DNA of 64,000 nt from Siphonodentalium dalli (Eukaryota > Mollusca > Scaphopoda > Gadilida > Siphonodentaliidae), in contig CP136061.1 in NCBI GenBank assembly GCA_032622095.1, forward strand, positions 119,920,754-119,984,753, read 5' to 3'. The position numbers were made by a program, and so were the translations under genes. Shown here one piece after another: positions 11,851 to 23,990 of this stretch. Within the stretch, counting starts at the first letter, position 1. Each line of letters opens with the position of its first letter. The notes under the pieces were generated by a model. It saw only the letters and a program-made list of their open reading frames with translations, was not told the DNA's origin and ran no database searches.

Positions 11851-11947
11851 ACTTGTGCGTGGGAACACTGAGAGTACGGACGTCGCCGAGAACATCTTCT
11901 ATTGCCAACATATTTAAACTGCGAAACAATTCCAATTGGCGCTTTCG

Positions 11948-12131
11948 ACAATCCCGGGGCCAGCCACCCCAAACCACCCACTTATCTTATCAATTGTAAA
12001 TCATTTGGGGTGAAAGAGAAGATCTCTCGATCTTTTCGACCATCCCGGGCGCTTCGCGCCCTTCTACTCTCTGCCAATAAATTATTGTGGAGTATGTTAT
12101 TGGGGGGGGGGGGCTGACCCCGGGATTGTCG
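11948..12131. repeat. Inverted-repeat element with GC-rich ends
   Basis: Left end gacaatcccggggccagcc (11948-11966) pairs with the right end ggctgaccccgggattgtc (near 12112-12131). Between them are a GGGCGC palindrome (cgggcgcttcgcgccc near 12047) and a 12-G run. It is probably a small non-autonomous DNA element. Confidence 0.5.
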
Positions 12132-12199
12132 GAAGGACCGATTGGTCCTCCCCTTAACCCAAATTGTAAATTTGCCAATTGTAAATCAGTGTTGGGTTT

Positions 12200-12498
12200 A
12201 TATAGAATGGCGTCTAACCACGTGACAAGAGCAGAATTATGTGGATTTCCAATAGCACATGATGCGATAATTAATATTGTAGTATACATGCTTAAACTGT
12301 CAGAAAGAAAATCGAGTATGTTAATTCACAATTCTGCCCACTATGCGATGAATATATCATTCCACCGTTTTTGGCAGAAACACTTCATATGCCAAAAATA
12401 TGCGATTTAGTGACTAACCTATCGCATGAATATCTCAATATAGTCCGGGAAGAATTAAAATGCGTTCATATTCTAAGGCTCAAAAACTAAATATTCGA
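12200..12498 (+). pseudogene. LINE-type ORF2 fragment
   Basis: The frame from 12207 reads RAELCGFPIAHDAIINIVVY, LKLSERKSSMLIHNS. It resembles the conserved 'RAELGRFPL...I...Y...L' segment found between reverse transcriptase and the C-terminal zinc-knuckle region of many invertebrate LINEs, with Cys replacing the usual Gly-Arg. It stops at 12408; a 55-bp continuation (12444-12498) is shared with 4656-4710. It is short and frameshifted, with no catalytic motif. Identification rests on one motif, so moderate confidence only. Confidence 0.4.
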
Positions 12499-12499
12499 A

Positions 12500-13237
12500 G
12501 CCTCAAGGTGCATCATCAATATTCTTCACTCCTATAATATATATCAAAACAGGTGTGTACGGAATTACCGTGTACCAAATAATAGATAACAAGGCGCGCA
12601 TATCCATTAAAGGTTGTCTATCTCTTCCTGGGACTAACTAGACTATAGGATGACTGGGCACAATGCCATAGTACAATTCTGCACCTAGCCCACACCTCGC
12701 GGGGTCGGGCCCACGCAGACCCAAAATGCCCGGCCCACATTTCGGGCGTTCGCCAGAAATGTCACCATCAGCATGGGTACACGTGGGCGAGAGCGCCAGT
12801 GTCACTGTCAGTACAGAATTGTATTGACATCAACCAAATACGACCTCAAATAAGGGACAAGACTCAATGTGTACCATCAATATTCTTCACTCCTATACAT
12901 CAAAGCAGGTGTGTATACGGAAATACCATATACCAAATAATAGATAACAAGGCACGCACATCAATTAAAGATTGTCTATTTCTTCATGGGACAACAACAA
13001 CATAACTGTTACGGTCCATTGTTCACATAAAGAAGTCATGTATTTAATCATCAGGAAAGTCTGTGGGTTCTGTGAGGTTTCACCAGCTTTATAATTGTGA
13101 TATGGCGAGATCCTCTGTATCAAGCATATTGCCACACTAGTGATCAATTACCCCATCACAGAAACCAAAGACATCCCTAACGATAAAATATAAATGTGCA
13201 TTTTTAAGAGAACATGGTCAGAAATGTGTTTAAATGT
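12500..13237 (+). repeat. Diverged copies of the 611-bp repeat plus GC-rich repeat
   Basis: 12500-12633 and 12861-13237 are diverged relatives of 9565-10175. Between them 12650-12860 is a GC-rich, CpG-containing repeat (gatgactgggcac...) that recurs at 16552-16768. There is no coding sequence. Confidence 0.75.
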
Positions 13238-13838
13238 ACGGATAGCCATAGTGCTGGGTAATGTCAAAATAGTCACACTCGTTATAATATTAAACACCAA
13301 AAACAGAAAGAATAATATCACAGGCACATTTTATTCTTGCATCAATCATAAATTGAACGTAAATAGTCTGTCATTGTCAATTTCGTACGCTGTGTTATGT
13401 AAATTAAAGCAGCATTTTTACCGAATCTAGCTTTTGCTTACACAACTCAGCGTTCGAACTTCACAATAACATACTCTTTACGCGATATTTATTATTCATA
13501 TAAGGAACAAAAATCTACATTTTAATATCCTTTAAATTCCTTTTATGGCGTTTTTAACGGGTGTGATTATTTTAACAGAATAACCAACACGAAGGCTACT
13601 CGTGACTTTATTGTTCCTAGACTCACCCTGGTCAATTGGTCCTGCTAATATGATATGATGCTGGTGGTCCTGCTGAATTGCTATAATGCGGGTAGGGCAA
13701 AATGATGCCGTTACGAAAAAGTACCGTTATTTTTTATAAAGTTGTCATTTCCGCGGTGGTCTGCTAACCCGAGCGATTTGAGAAAAAAAACAGTGTGTGT
13801 ATAAAACATTCAAAAACATATTTAAAAAATATATATAA

Positions 13839-14499
13839 CTAGCAGGTGGACCCGACTTCGTCCGGGCTGTTTCCCCTCTGCTTTTCGGCGAATTGCGCGA
13901 TTTGACCTTGAATTGTCCATTTTGAAGGTCAAGGTCAGGTGGGGTCACGTTTTGACCCGTTCAAAACACTGCCCGGACAACAGTACCCGACAAAAGTAAC
14001 CGTCGAAATCCATCCGGTTTTACCCGATTTGACCTTGAATTGATCATTTTGAAGGTCAAGGTCAGTTCAGGGTCACGATTTGACCCGTCCAAAACACTCA
14101 GTGGACAAAAGTAACCCTATTTATCAAATTTCGTGGAAATCCCATCAAAATTCGCGATTTGACCTTGAATTGACCCGATTTCAAGGTCAAGGTCTCGTCG
14201 AGACTCCCCATACGAAAGTATCCCTAGACACTTATTTTCATCGAAATCCCGTGATATTCGGGCGTTTGACCTTGAAATGACCCGATTTCAAGGTCAAGGT
14301 CACGTCGAACGGGCAAATTAATAAGCCTATGTCACTTCCCGGCCGAAATTACCCCCACATACCAAGTTTCATCGAAATCGGTTCGGTCGTTTTCGAGTCC
14401 ATCGCGGACATACACACACACACACCCTCACCCACACACACACCCTCTCTCTCACACACACACACACAGACACACAGATCTTCCAAAATATATAATAGA
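13839..14499 (+). repeat. Dispersed TTGACCTTGA repeat, copy 1
   Basis: It starts ctagcaggtggacccgactt and ends in a cagacacacagatc-aaaatatataataga tail after an AC microsatellite (14411-14478). It contains four 'gatttgaccttgaattga...aaggtcaaggtc' blocks and 'accaagtttcatcgaaatcg'. This organisation is common at the 3' ends of invertebrate LINE/SINE-type repeats. Apparent open frames inside it are not genes. Confidence 0.8.
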
Positions 14500-14990
14500 C
14501 TAGCAGGTTAGCCCGCCACCGGCGGCGTTCGTCAGAAATATGATATTTTAAAAATTATTAATTTAAAAAAAAAAGGTTTTAATAATTGTTTCGTCAATTG
14601 AACTGAATGGTCAGAATACAGAACTGAAAACGTGAGGAGACACGATGAGCCCGACGTTGTCCGGCTATTCAAAAACCAAAAAGTCGATAGCTCCACCCGT
14701 TTTCGAGATCTGGTCTGCGCATGCGCGAAGCTGGCGTCGCACGGACTCGGCGACCCGATACAATTCGTATCCGGGGCAAGATACATTCACATACCGAATT
14801 TCAAGTCGATAGCTCCACCCGTTTCCGAGATCTCGTCTGCGCATGCGCTGCACGGGCGTCACAAGGGCTCGCCAATACGACAACGACGACCACCTGATCA
14901 AACTACACACACGTACCAAGTTTCGTCCCGATCGGTCGAGGTGTTGGTATCTGATGCAAAAGACGAAATTGTGAGTGTTGGTTTGTAACC
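14500..14990 (+). repeat. Dispersed repeat, copies 2a/2b
   Basis: A new ctagcaggttagcccgcc start follows copy 1 immediately. From about 14645 another head reads gatgagcccgacgttgtccgg, then two 'gatagctccacccgttt...gcgcatgcgc' units. It is the same family as 16072-16350, which repeats this unit. Confidence 0.7.
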
Positions 14991-15209
14991 GGGATTTCTG
15001 AGAAGTATCCACACTAACTACCCCCCAAAGCCCTGACTTAAGTGTCATACATACTATAACAATGATGCTGAACACTTTGAGGCAATTATATTGCAGAAAT
15101 GTTGTAAGAGTACTATGGCATCCAATAAATCTCCCCGCATAGGAAACCACTCAAAAGTATTTCCCGTATATCTCTCTGCAGATGCTAATAACGTTGAATG
15201 GTAAACAAA

Positions 15210-16062
15210 GCTCTTTATAGCGATGCGTCAAAAACAAACGCCCATTAAATTATGACTTGATTAACCACCGCGGTGCCGATTGCGGTGATTTTGATGATTG
15301 GGAAGGGAGAAACGGTGCTCTGAGCTTCTCCAAAACGCGACCACGGCGGTGTCCGTGGGATTTCACACTTATATACGAAATTTGAGCTCGATGGGTGCAG
15401 TCGTTTTCGATTCTATAAAGTACACACATATATATACGGAAGTCTCAAAATATATAGTATAGAAGACTAGAAGGTGACCAGACTTCGTCCGGGCTTTGAC
15501 CTTGAATTGTTCATTTTGAAGGTCAAGGTCAAGTGGGGTCACGATTTGACCAGTCCAAAACACTGCCCGGACAAAAGTACCCGACAAACGTGCCCGTCGA
15601 AATCCATCCGGTTTTACCCGATTTGACCTTGAATTTATCATTTTGAAGGTCAAGGTCAGGTCGGTTTCACGACTTGACCCGTCCAAAACACTCAGTGGAC
15701 AAAAGTAACCATATGTATAAATTTTCGTCGAAATCCCATCAAAAATGGCGATTTGACCTTGAATTGACCCGATTTCAAGGTCAAGGTCATGTCGCACGGG
15801 TAAATGAATATGCTTATAAGACTCCCCATACGAAAGTATCCCTAGACACTAATTTTCATCGAAATCCCGTGATACTCGGGCGTTTGACCTTGAAATGACC
15901 CGATTTCAAGGTCAAGATCACGTCGCATGGGCAAATTAATATGCCTATGCCACTCCCCGACCGAAGGTATCCCACATACCAAGTTTCATCGAAATCGGGT
16001 CGGCCGTTTTCGAGTCGATCGATTACAGACACACAGACACACAGACAGATCTTCCAAAATAT
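15210..16062 (+). repeat. Dispersed TTGACCTTGA repeat, copy 3
   Basis: 15210-15465 is the tail type with 'gagcttctccaaaac' and 'gtgggatttcacacttatat'. 15467-16062 restarts with ctagaaggtgaccagacttc and carries four TTGACCTTGA blocks parallel to copy 1. It is non-coding. Confidence 0.8.
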
Positions 16063-16071
16063 ATAATAGAC

Positions 16072-16350
16072 TAGCCGATGAGCCCGACGTTGTCCGGGCT
16101 ATTCAAAAACCAAATTTCAAGTCGATAGCTCTACCCGTTTCCGAGATCTGGTCTGCGCATGCGCGAAGCTGGCGTCGAACGGGCTCGGCGACCCGATAAA
16201 ATTCGTATCCGGGGCAAGATACATTCACATACCAAATTTCAAATCGATAGCTTCACCCGTTTCCGAGATCTGTTCTGCGCATGCGCGAAGCTGGCGTCGC
16301 ACGGGCTCGGCGACCCGATAAAATTCGTATCCGGGGCAAGATACAATAAA
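16072..16350 (+). repeat. Dispersed repeat, copy 4
   Basis: The head is ctagccgatgagcccgacgt, followed by two units of about 115 bp containing 'tttccgagatctg' and 'gcgcatgcgcgaagctggcg', as in 14645-14860. Confidence 0.75.
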
Positions 16351-16551
16351 TATATTTGTTAATGTTTGATAGGAATAATGGCTTTTCTTGTATATGTTCA
16401 GATTATTGGAACACTGCGAAAAAGACAAATTGAAAAAATATAACGGTACTTTTTGTTAACAGCATCATTTTTGCCCTAACAGCATCATAGCAATTCAGCA
16501 GGATCCAACCACATCATAGCACATTATCAGGACCACTTGACCAGGGTTGAG

Positions 16552-17231
16552 ACTATATGATGACTGGGCACAGTGTCATAGTACAATTCTGCACCTAGCC
16601 CACACCTCGCGGGGTCGGGCCCACGCAGACCCAAAATGCCCGGCCCACATTTCGGGCGTTCGCCAGAAATGTCACCATCAGCATGGGTACACATGGGAGA
16701 GAGCGCCAGTGTCACTGTCAGTACAGAATTGTATTGACATCAACCAAATACGACCTCAAATAAGGGACGCACATCAATTAAAGATTGTCTATCTCTTCCT
16801 GGGACAACAACAACATAACTGTTATGGTCCATTGCTCACATAAAGAAGTCATATATTCAATCATCAGGAAAGTATGTGGGCTCTGTGAGGTTTCATGCAC
16901 CAGCTTTATAAATTTGATGTATGTATAAAAGTAGTGACTAATGTATAAATATAAAAGGACCAACTGATCGCTGTATATTAAGCATATTGCCACATTAGTG
17001 ATCACTTACTCCGTCACAGAAACCAAAGAATCTCTAACGATAAAATATAAATGTGTATGTTTAAGATCAGCATATATACAGACCTCAAGGTGTATCTTCA
17101 ATATCCTGAATTCATACATATAAAAGAGGTGTGTACGGAAATACCATGCATATAATAAATATGCGATAACAAGGCACGCACATTTATTAAAGATTGCATA
17201 TCTCTTGCTGGACCAACAATAACATATTTCA
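16552..17231 (+). repeat. Second GC-rich repeat and diverged 611-bp repeat copies
   Basis: 16552-16768 matches 12650-12860. 16766-17070 and 17081-17231 match parts of the 611-bp repeat. Relative to 12650-13237 this copy lacks about 110 bp at the junction 'aagggac', as expected from a deletion between short repeats. Confidence 0.75.
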
Positions 17232-17881
17232 TGTTTTTTTTATAAAACCCGATTTCAAGACAACAACTTCACTTTTTTTGCGAATAAAACCATTGACAAA
17301 ACTGATGATCGGATTTATTTGGTTTTTATCAACGCATAATAAAATATTTTATTCGTACAAAATTATTTCAGTTAAAGGTTATCTTGTCTCGATTGAGAAG
17401 GTTACCAAGACACACTTCCCATCTTAATTCGATTAGAGTGCGCCTGAACTTCGATGAATTGGGACATACTTCGCACAATGAACTATACCACTGATAACAA
17501 CTACGAAAAGCTAAATAGTAAAACATTATTTTGCCAAGTTAAAGGATAATGTCCACACGTCTTGCCACTCGGAGTAAGATAATATGGTTCTGTTTGTCGT
17601 AATTATTTTGTAATTAATTATCGTGTTATCATTGACCACGTGGTAACTGCTTGGTTCGATGATTGAATGTAAATCTCACGTGTCTATTCATGACTTGTCG
17701 TATTTTTTTGGTATTTGCAAAACGATAAATTACAGAAAGAACACAAATTCTAGCGACGTAGTAGCATATTCGCTATTCTTGTTAGTAACATTTCAATATG
17801 GGATAGGTGCGCATCTATTGTTTTATACACATGAAACTATATAAACTTTTTGGAAGAGATAGACCATCTTTAAACTTCATC

Positions 17882-20680
17882 ACATTAATCAAGAGGTGGG
17901 CGCCTTCCTCTTTCTGTTGGGATTAGTGGTTTGTGTGATGTAGCAACGAAGTTTTCATAATGTGCGCCGCCCGAATTGCTCCTATTGGAAATTGTTCCTT
18001 GTGTCAGGATTATGGAATTATTCGCTGGGCCATATTGGGCAAGAGTAGGGTTTGTGTTTAGTCCATTGCAAATTCCTCTCTGTTGGCAGAAATGATTTTC
18101 TACTGCATCGGAATTAATTAGTGCGGGTACTATGCTGTTCTTCCCGTTCAACACCAATTCACACAGCGAAACAAATCCTTTAAGGGCAGATATTGTGTCG
18201 TCTCTCGTTTCCTCAGTGAATAAATGTTTCTTTATAGAGAATTCCACATTGCTCATGACTTGCGCTTCTCAGTCGATAAAAAATTGAGCACTTGTTCTAA
18301 TATCACCAAGGTGGGGGTCCCTTTTAGAACTGATTGGTCTGAAGTCCAAAAATATGGCGACAAGTTTCGAAGTTTATTTCAGAAGGGCGAGTGTTGCATT
18401 TAAACACGACGGATTTTGCATGGTACACTGGTACTGTTCCATGAGATACAACATGTCTGCTGACAAAACGTCAGTAGCCAAGTGGTTTCTCATTTTCAGG
18501 AAGGAATTTAAATTGATGTGGTCTGGAGTCAGTTTTCTTTGTATCCTAAACCCATTTTGGAAATTGTGGTCGAATGCCCCTTTCCAGTGCTCCCAAATTA
18601 TTGGTTTCTTGTTTAGAATCAGGTATCGCCCAGGAACATTTTCATTATCCAATTTGCTCGATTCTAAATTGTTCCTTATTTTTTTAAATACATGTTTTAT
18701 GTCCTGTATGACACACAAAGCTTTACCTGCATGAGCACCAGTCGTTAGCGGTCACAAATGAACTGCTTCGTGTGTCGCCAGAGAAGAGAATTGTGGAAAA
18801 TGCTCTGTTTGATGATGACCCATCAAACATGACAAATTCCACCGAAAAGCCATGGTCGTCTAGCAATTCCACACAGTCTTGGAAAATGTTATATATTTGG
18901 TACGCCAATGCTGTCGTTGTGCCAAAATAAGCAACAGGCCACCGGAATCCTTGAACACCCTTGAATATTACTTGCAAACATTGTTTTGCCATTACTGCAT
19001 TTTTAGACCCTCTTTCGACGATGTCAATATTATTATTAGTGCTCCCAACATCTGTTGCGCCGATTATTTTATAGGCATCACCCGATCTTATCATTTGTAG
19101 TTCGCCTTGAATGGTTATTTCGTCCAGTACTAAGCCACCCCTCTTCCCAAACTCTGTTACACATTGCTTCTCTGCCTCATTCCGCATCCATTCTAGATTT
19201 TCTTTTTGTAACCCAGCTCTGTGACTGGCGGAGTTCTTGTAGTATCTGAGTAGCCTCATCGATGGCAGCACAAGCATCTGATTCCTTTAGGATGGTATAT
19301 GCCGCAGGAGATCTACAGTATAGGCCGAGGCATAGGCTGATGATTTGAGGATCCAATCTCCCCCCCCCCTCGTGTCCAGACCTTCGGTGCTGTTTTTCAA
19401 TTGATTTTCGAGTAAAACTCGAAAGTTTTTTGGAGCTCCCGACTTGACAATGCTATCCAGCATTTTAACCATATCATGGTGGTCATTTTCGTCTAACTGG
19501 ATAGAATCTTCATCGCTCGTTGGGGTGTTATTCGAATCGATGTCTGCAATCGGTATCTGATTTATGGCACCGTGATCTCCATCTGCACATATTTGAGTTT
19601 CATTCTGGGCAATGTTTGAGAAACAGTTAATGGCAGTCTGCGTCATTTAAACATCCTGGTTCCCATTGTGCAGATATTGAACTTTCGTTTATTACAAATG
19701 TCTGAGGATTTGGTTGATCATTTTCCATGTCAGTATTTGCAAATACATCAGATACATTTGGTGTATCAGTGTTTGTGGCACCGGAATCTCAATCTGCGCA
19801 TATTTGAGTTTCGTTCATGGGCATTGTTTGAGAAACAGTTAATGGGAGATCTGCATCATTTAAACTTCCTGGTTCCCCTTTTGCAGATATTGTAATTTCG
19901 TTTATTGGAAATGTCTGAGAATTTGGTTCATTATTTGCCAATGCATAAAATACATTATGTGTATCAGTGATGCGCGGGCGTTTACTTTGAATTGCTCTTA
20001 CACACGGTGGGCATCGATCATTTTCACTAGACATCTTTACCATAACCAAACACTGTTTTGATCGTGTCATATGGTGTCTGCTACCCGTTGCAACAACTGT
20101 CCACTCCTCATGGATGAGTTTGGTGGAATTAGGACCGACAGAGTTGTACCCTCTACACAGACGTAAAGCAGACACGAAATCCATGTATCCGTCATAGTTG
20201 CTCTGCGATCTGCCTCGTGCGTGTAGCATTTCGATGGATATATGTCTTGTTCTGAGATAGGATTTATCTCCTTCAAATACTAAATAGTAGCAGACCTCGT
20301 CTTGTTCGACGACGAACCCCGATGGACACTTAAAAACCATTTCTCCACTTGTCTCCACAGTAATTATGAATGGGCTTGAGATCGATGGTATACCAGTCAG
20401 CATTGTCAGAATTTTGGCGTTCTGTCAATTTTGCGAACTGGGTCAATCCTGTCTTTGAATTTATAGATCTTGTAACATTCAACGCATTGGCTATTATTGC
20501 TGCGAGGCATTTCTCACTGGGTGATTCCAAGTCATTTTGCGAAAAGTCTTGTTTTAATTCTCCAAGGATACGCCACAATAACACTACATCATTGTCATCG
20601 TTAGATTTCACGTAGTGAAGGTTTAACCTGCAAAGAAAAAGAATTTTTCGTGATACTATGGTACATTTACAAACTAGCAA
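17882..20680 (-). pseudogene. P-element/THAP9-type transposase, multiply frameshifted
   Basis: Minus-strand fragments read in order as a P-superfamily transposase. About 19300-19230 encodes a 'SPAAYTILKES..LPSMRLLRYY' segment; 19277-18723 has LVLDEITIQGELQ (a likely catalytic Asp), GFRWPVAYFGTTTAL and VMFDGSSSNRAF; 18718-18374 has DIKHVFKKIRNNLES and a 'LTPDHINLNSFLKMRNHLAT' helix; 18256-17885 has the conserved tail NSDAVENHFCQQRG...NPTLAQYGPANN. The family moves DNA by cut and paste with 8-bp duplications. The N-terminal pieces (20680-19287) show no C2CH THAP finger. A ~210-bp tandem duplication (about 19541-19746 and 19755-19960) repeats NETQICAD. Several frameshifts and stops make it non-functional. 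Its inverted ends were not found. Confidence 0.85.
19541..19960. repeat. ~211-bp tandem duplication within the P-type remnant
   Basis: Blocks starting 'catatttgagtttc' at about 19588 and 19799 run in parallel for about 150-200 bp (shared 'gggcaatgtttgagaaacag', 'cctggttccc', 'gcagatattg'). It duplicates the linker between the N-terminal region and the catalytic region. Confidence 0.7.
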
Positions 20681-20743
20681 ATTTCATTACACGCTGGGTA
20701 TACGTTTCGGTAAATGACTTGATCTGTTACTAACCCTTGGAAC

Positions 20744-22353
20744 AAACGTCGCACTACCGACGACTCGAATTCATGGACGTGTGCCAATATCACATCAACG
20801 ATGGGTTAAACTTGTTCTTGTAATTTGATTTTCAAACATTTGCATATGTTCCTACTTTGGTCCAACATTTTGACTGAAATGGCCATCAGTCTGGAAGCTT
20901 GTGTCAATCATGGAATTTTTTTTTTTCAATTTTCACTCATTTTTATTAGTTATGTGGATATAGTTATCAGTAAACCTCAAATCCTTATATTGGTTATGTA
21001 GATGGAATTATTATTAAACCTCACATCCTTATATTGGTTATGTAGATGGAGTTATCATTAAACCTTACATCTTTTTATTGGGTATGTACATGCAGATGGA
21101 GTTATCATTAGACCTCACATCTTTATATTGGTTATGTAGATGGAGTTAACATTAAACCTCACATCTTTATATTGGTTATGTACATGTAGATGGCGTTATC
21201 ATTAGACCTCACATCTTTATTGTTATGTAGATGGAGTTATCATTAAACCTCATCCTTATATTGGTTAGGTTATATAGATGGAGTTATCATTAAACCTCAC
21301 ATCAGTTTACTTTTTATACGAAAGCATTGTACCTTTTTAACAATATAATAGTAAGTTGAGGTCAACGCGGTATCTATATTGCAGTATGCCCATCTAAAAC
21401 CACGTGGTCAAATAGACATGGCGGGCATGGACGTATAACTAGAGGGTCTCCGTTGCGGGGGGGGGGGGCTAATAAATTTGCGTAATTCTATTTTTTCCAG
21501 CCCGCTTGGTTGTTCCTTATCATGCTTGGATGATAGCCTATTCTGAATGGATCAATAGACTTGTGACCATTCACTGGGCGGACCTTGGTTCTGTCCGTAG
21601 AAGAAAAATTAGATCTGAACCTCCGATCATATAGTTGGGCACGGTGGGAGAAAAGTTTTGAAATCTGAACATGAAAATCGCATAAACCTATAGAATCTAG
21701 GCTGGCCTCAAGATTTCCAAGTGTTGGAAATTTCCAACCTGACACGCCCCACGAAGTTCATAATTTTGAACAAAAACATAGGAAAATTATTAGCAGTTTT
21801 TGGCTGGCCATGGGGTCATGAAGGACCAGCACACAAGCTTCCCGACTATAATGGTCATCTCAGTCAAAATGTTGGACCAAACTTAGGAAAATATGCCAAA
21901 CAGCAAATTTCCCAATAATTCATTGTTGGAAAATAAAATTACAACAACAATTTCAGCCCATCGTTGATGTAAAATTTTCACATTCCATTCATAGTAGCGG
22001 GTACATCCAAACGGAATAAATATTTATTTAGTGCGTCTACTCGCATTTAATTTGAAACAAACGTCGCACTTTCGTCGACTCGAATTCAAATACACCAAAT
22101 TACGTCACGTTCGTTGGTGTTTTCCAGTTTAAATTGGAATTCCCTCATTAGTATATCATTATGCAGCTCGTTTGCATTTCTTCGATATAAATTCGAGTCG
22201 ACGTGGTGCGACGTTTGTGTCAAACATGGATCTCAGACGCATCAGAAATTAAATTCGTGTTGCCAACACGCATACTTTAATTTAAAACAAACGTCGCACT
22301 TTTGTCGACTCGAATTATTTGAATTCGAGTCGTCGGTAGTGAGACATTTGTTA
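20744..22353. repeat. Nested inverted repeats and MITEs with acaaacgtcgcac ends
   Basis: A long inverted repeat pairs 20791-20914 with about 21795-21972 (shared acatcaacgatggg, 'tttggtccaacattttgact', 'gaagcttgtgt'). A separate 30-bp end motif (acaaacgtcgcact...cgactcgaatt) occurs at 20744-20774 (+), 22056-22086 (+), 22190-22219 (-), 22285-22317 (+) and 22321-22352 (-). Thus 22056-22219 is a 164-bp TIR MITE and 22285-22352 a compact hairpin of the same family. There is no coding sequence. Confidence 0.7.
20945..21305 (+). repeat. Minisatellite, ~43-bp unit, about 8 copies
   Basis: Tandem units of 'ttatattggttatgtagatg / gagttatcattaaacctcac' with length variation. They lie in the loop of the long inverted repeat. 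Confidence 0.9.
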
Positions 22354-22359
22354 AAAGGG

Positions 22360-23459
22360 TTATATACGGTATGTGTTGGCCATCGGGTTGGGTTTGGTCG
22401 GGATTTTTTGGGGGCGCTATCAAAATTATTCGTCAAAGGACACAATCTAATGCCCTTTATTCTGTGAAAATCGCAAAAGAGAATTTCGTATTCAAATATG
22501 TGATAAGTAACTGAAGTCTCGTGACATCGTCTACAGTTAATAGTTGTTAGTTTTTTTTAGAAATTCTAGCGCTTCAGTTGAAATACAAATAACAGTCGTC
22601 AACCAACAACGTTCCTAGAACTAGTGTTATTGCTGTTCCATTTTTACAAATCAAATGACGTTCGCATCAACAGTGGAACCGGAACTATAAAATACAAGAC
22701 AGTCAATGACTGTGTGTCGCTGACCACACTGTAAATACTGAGAAGATTGAGACCCTGAAGACTACAATAGTCAGTACATGACAATATCACCCAAGTAGTT
22801 CTAAACATGGACATATAGCTGGAGGTTCTCAGATGAAAAGGGCTCTTCAACTTGAAGTTTCTAATTGCACACCACTGACAAATCTCCAATATCTTACCTT
22901 TTAAAGAAGACAACCATACCACAGTACTGAGTTCACAAAAATCCTGTGGACACTCCTCTTAATTTGAATTTTACAACTGGTACCAGTACTTCAAGCTCTC
23001 AAACGTTTAAAAATTACCAACCTCATAAAGTTAACATTTGTGGCCAATCCGGTCCAACAGTTTAACCTGAAGTAGGAACATATGGACTGTTGGTTTAAAA
23101 ACATACATTTTGGCAAATCAAACCAAACTATGAGAACAATTATAACCTATTTTGGATGTGAACATCTAATGAAATTTTAAACTCTTTAAATTTTGATCAA
23201 AGTAAGGGGTCAATATCCCACTCCCTCTACACTCCTTCCCCATTGCTTCAAACATTGCCCCCAACCGAGCTGCCTAGAAATCAATATTATTATACCGTTC
23301 CAAACAGGATAGAGGAGAGTTACATTCCTTATCTCTGCCCGTTAGAACAAATGTGAATTCCCCATCTATGAGATCCATTCATCTAGTAATATGAATATAC
23401 CCTGTATTGGAACAGCCAAGTCTGTATTTAGTGTGTCTGACATTTGCAGAATGAGGTCC
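22360..23459. other. No gene recognised
   Basis: AT-rich sequence; short open frames without family motifs. A phrase 'ggtccaacagtttaacctgaagtaggaacatat' at about 23050 recalls the arms at 20850 and 21880 ('cctactttggtccaac'), so part of it is probably related repeat sequence. Confidence 0.35.
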
Positions 23460-23990
23460 ACCAAAGGTGAATTCAATTACACTATTCCCAAGGTGGAATA
23501 GCTTCAACGAATTCACCCTCTGGGGACCTCATTTCCTAAAAATTACCCCATTTGAACAAATCTTAATCCGGTCACCCAAGGCCCATCCATACCAAATATA
23601 AGCTAATATAGGCTCAATGGTTGTTGAGAAGAAATTATTTTAAGATTTACCATGGAGGGAAATAACTATGACCCTAGCTTAGCACCTATTTGATCTGATG
23701 AACTTATTTGAACAAATCTTATTGTGAGTCACCTTGGAAACATGCACACTGAAATATATAAACATATTTGGTGTTTAATATGGAGAAGAAAACAATACTT
23801 ATTGACAGACGGATGGATACACATGGAAGGACCGCCTGACAGACAAGATAAATTCAATCCAATATACCCCCATTTTTTCTTTATAGTCCAGGAGATAGAA
23901 CTGTGAAAATGCATAAATAAAATTTTGGCTGCACCCCAAGGGGCCAAAGGTTTTATTGCACACCCAATGGCTTATTTGTGCGAAATACAG
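23460..23990 (+). repeat. Dispersed non-coding repeat ('tttgaacaaatctta...gttgttgagaagaa')
   Basis: It contains 'catttgaacaaatcttaatc', 'accaaatataagctaatata' and 'ggttgttgagaagaaatt', then 'gacagacggatgg' and 'gaccgcctgacagac'. From memory, this phrase order is typical of an abundant repeat in molluscan and other marine invertebrate genomes. A second 'tttgaacaaatctta' block at 23707 suggests tandem units. It is not protein-coding. Confidence 0.45.

Larger units (their letters stand above)
13622..16551. mobile_element. 2.9-kb unit bounded by ~115-bp inverted repeats
   Basis: Left arm 13622-13736 and right arm about 16434-16551 are reverse complements with scattered changes (ccctggtcaa, gtcctgctgaattgctat, gggcaaaa and aaaaagtaccgttat are shared). 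The interior is filled with TTGACCTTGA repeats at 13839-14990 and 15467-16350. A simple reading is an ordinary inverted-repeat DNA element of perhaps 400 bp that was later opened by insertion of those repeats. It contains no transposase. The right arm abuts the second copy of the GC-rich repeat. Confidence 0.65.

Noticed and set aside
13839-16362. Several 60-160-codon frames in the TTGACCTTGA repeats
   Set aside because: Each overlaps repeat copies on either strand, and the same peptides recur wherever the repeat occurs; there is no protein family motif.
17633-21410. ttgaccacgtggt as inverted ends of the P-type element
   Set aside because: The match is 13 bp around a palindrome, no 8-bp duplication flanks it, and the right copy lies inside a different inverted-repeat element.
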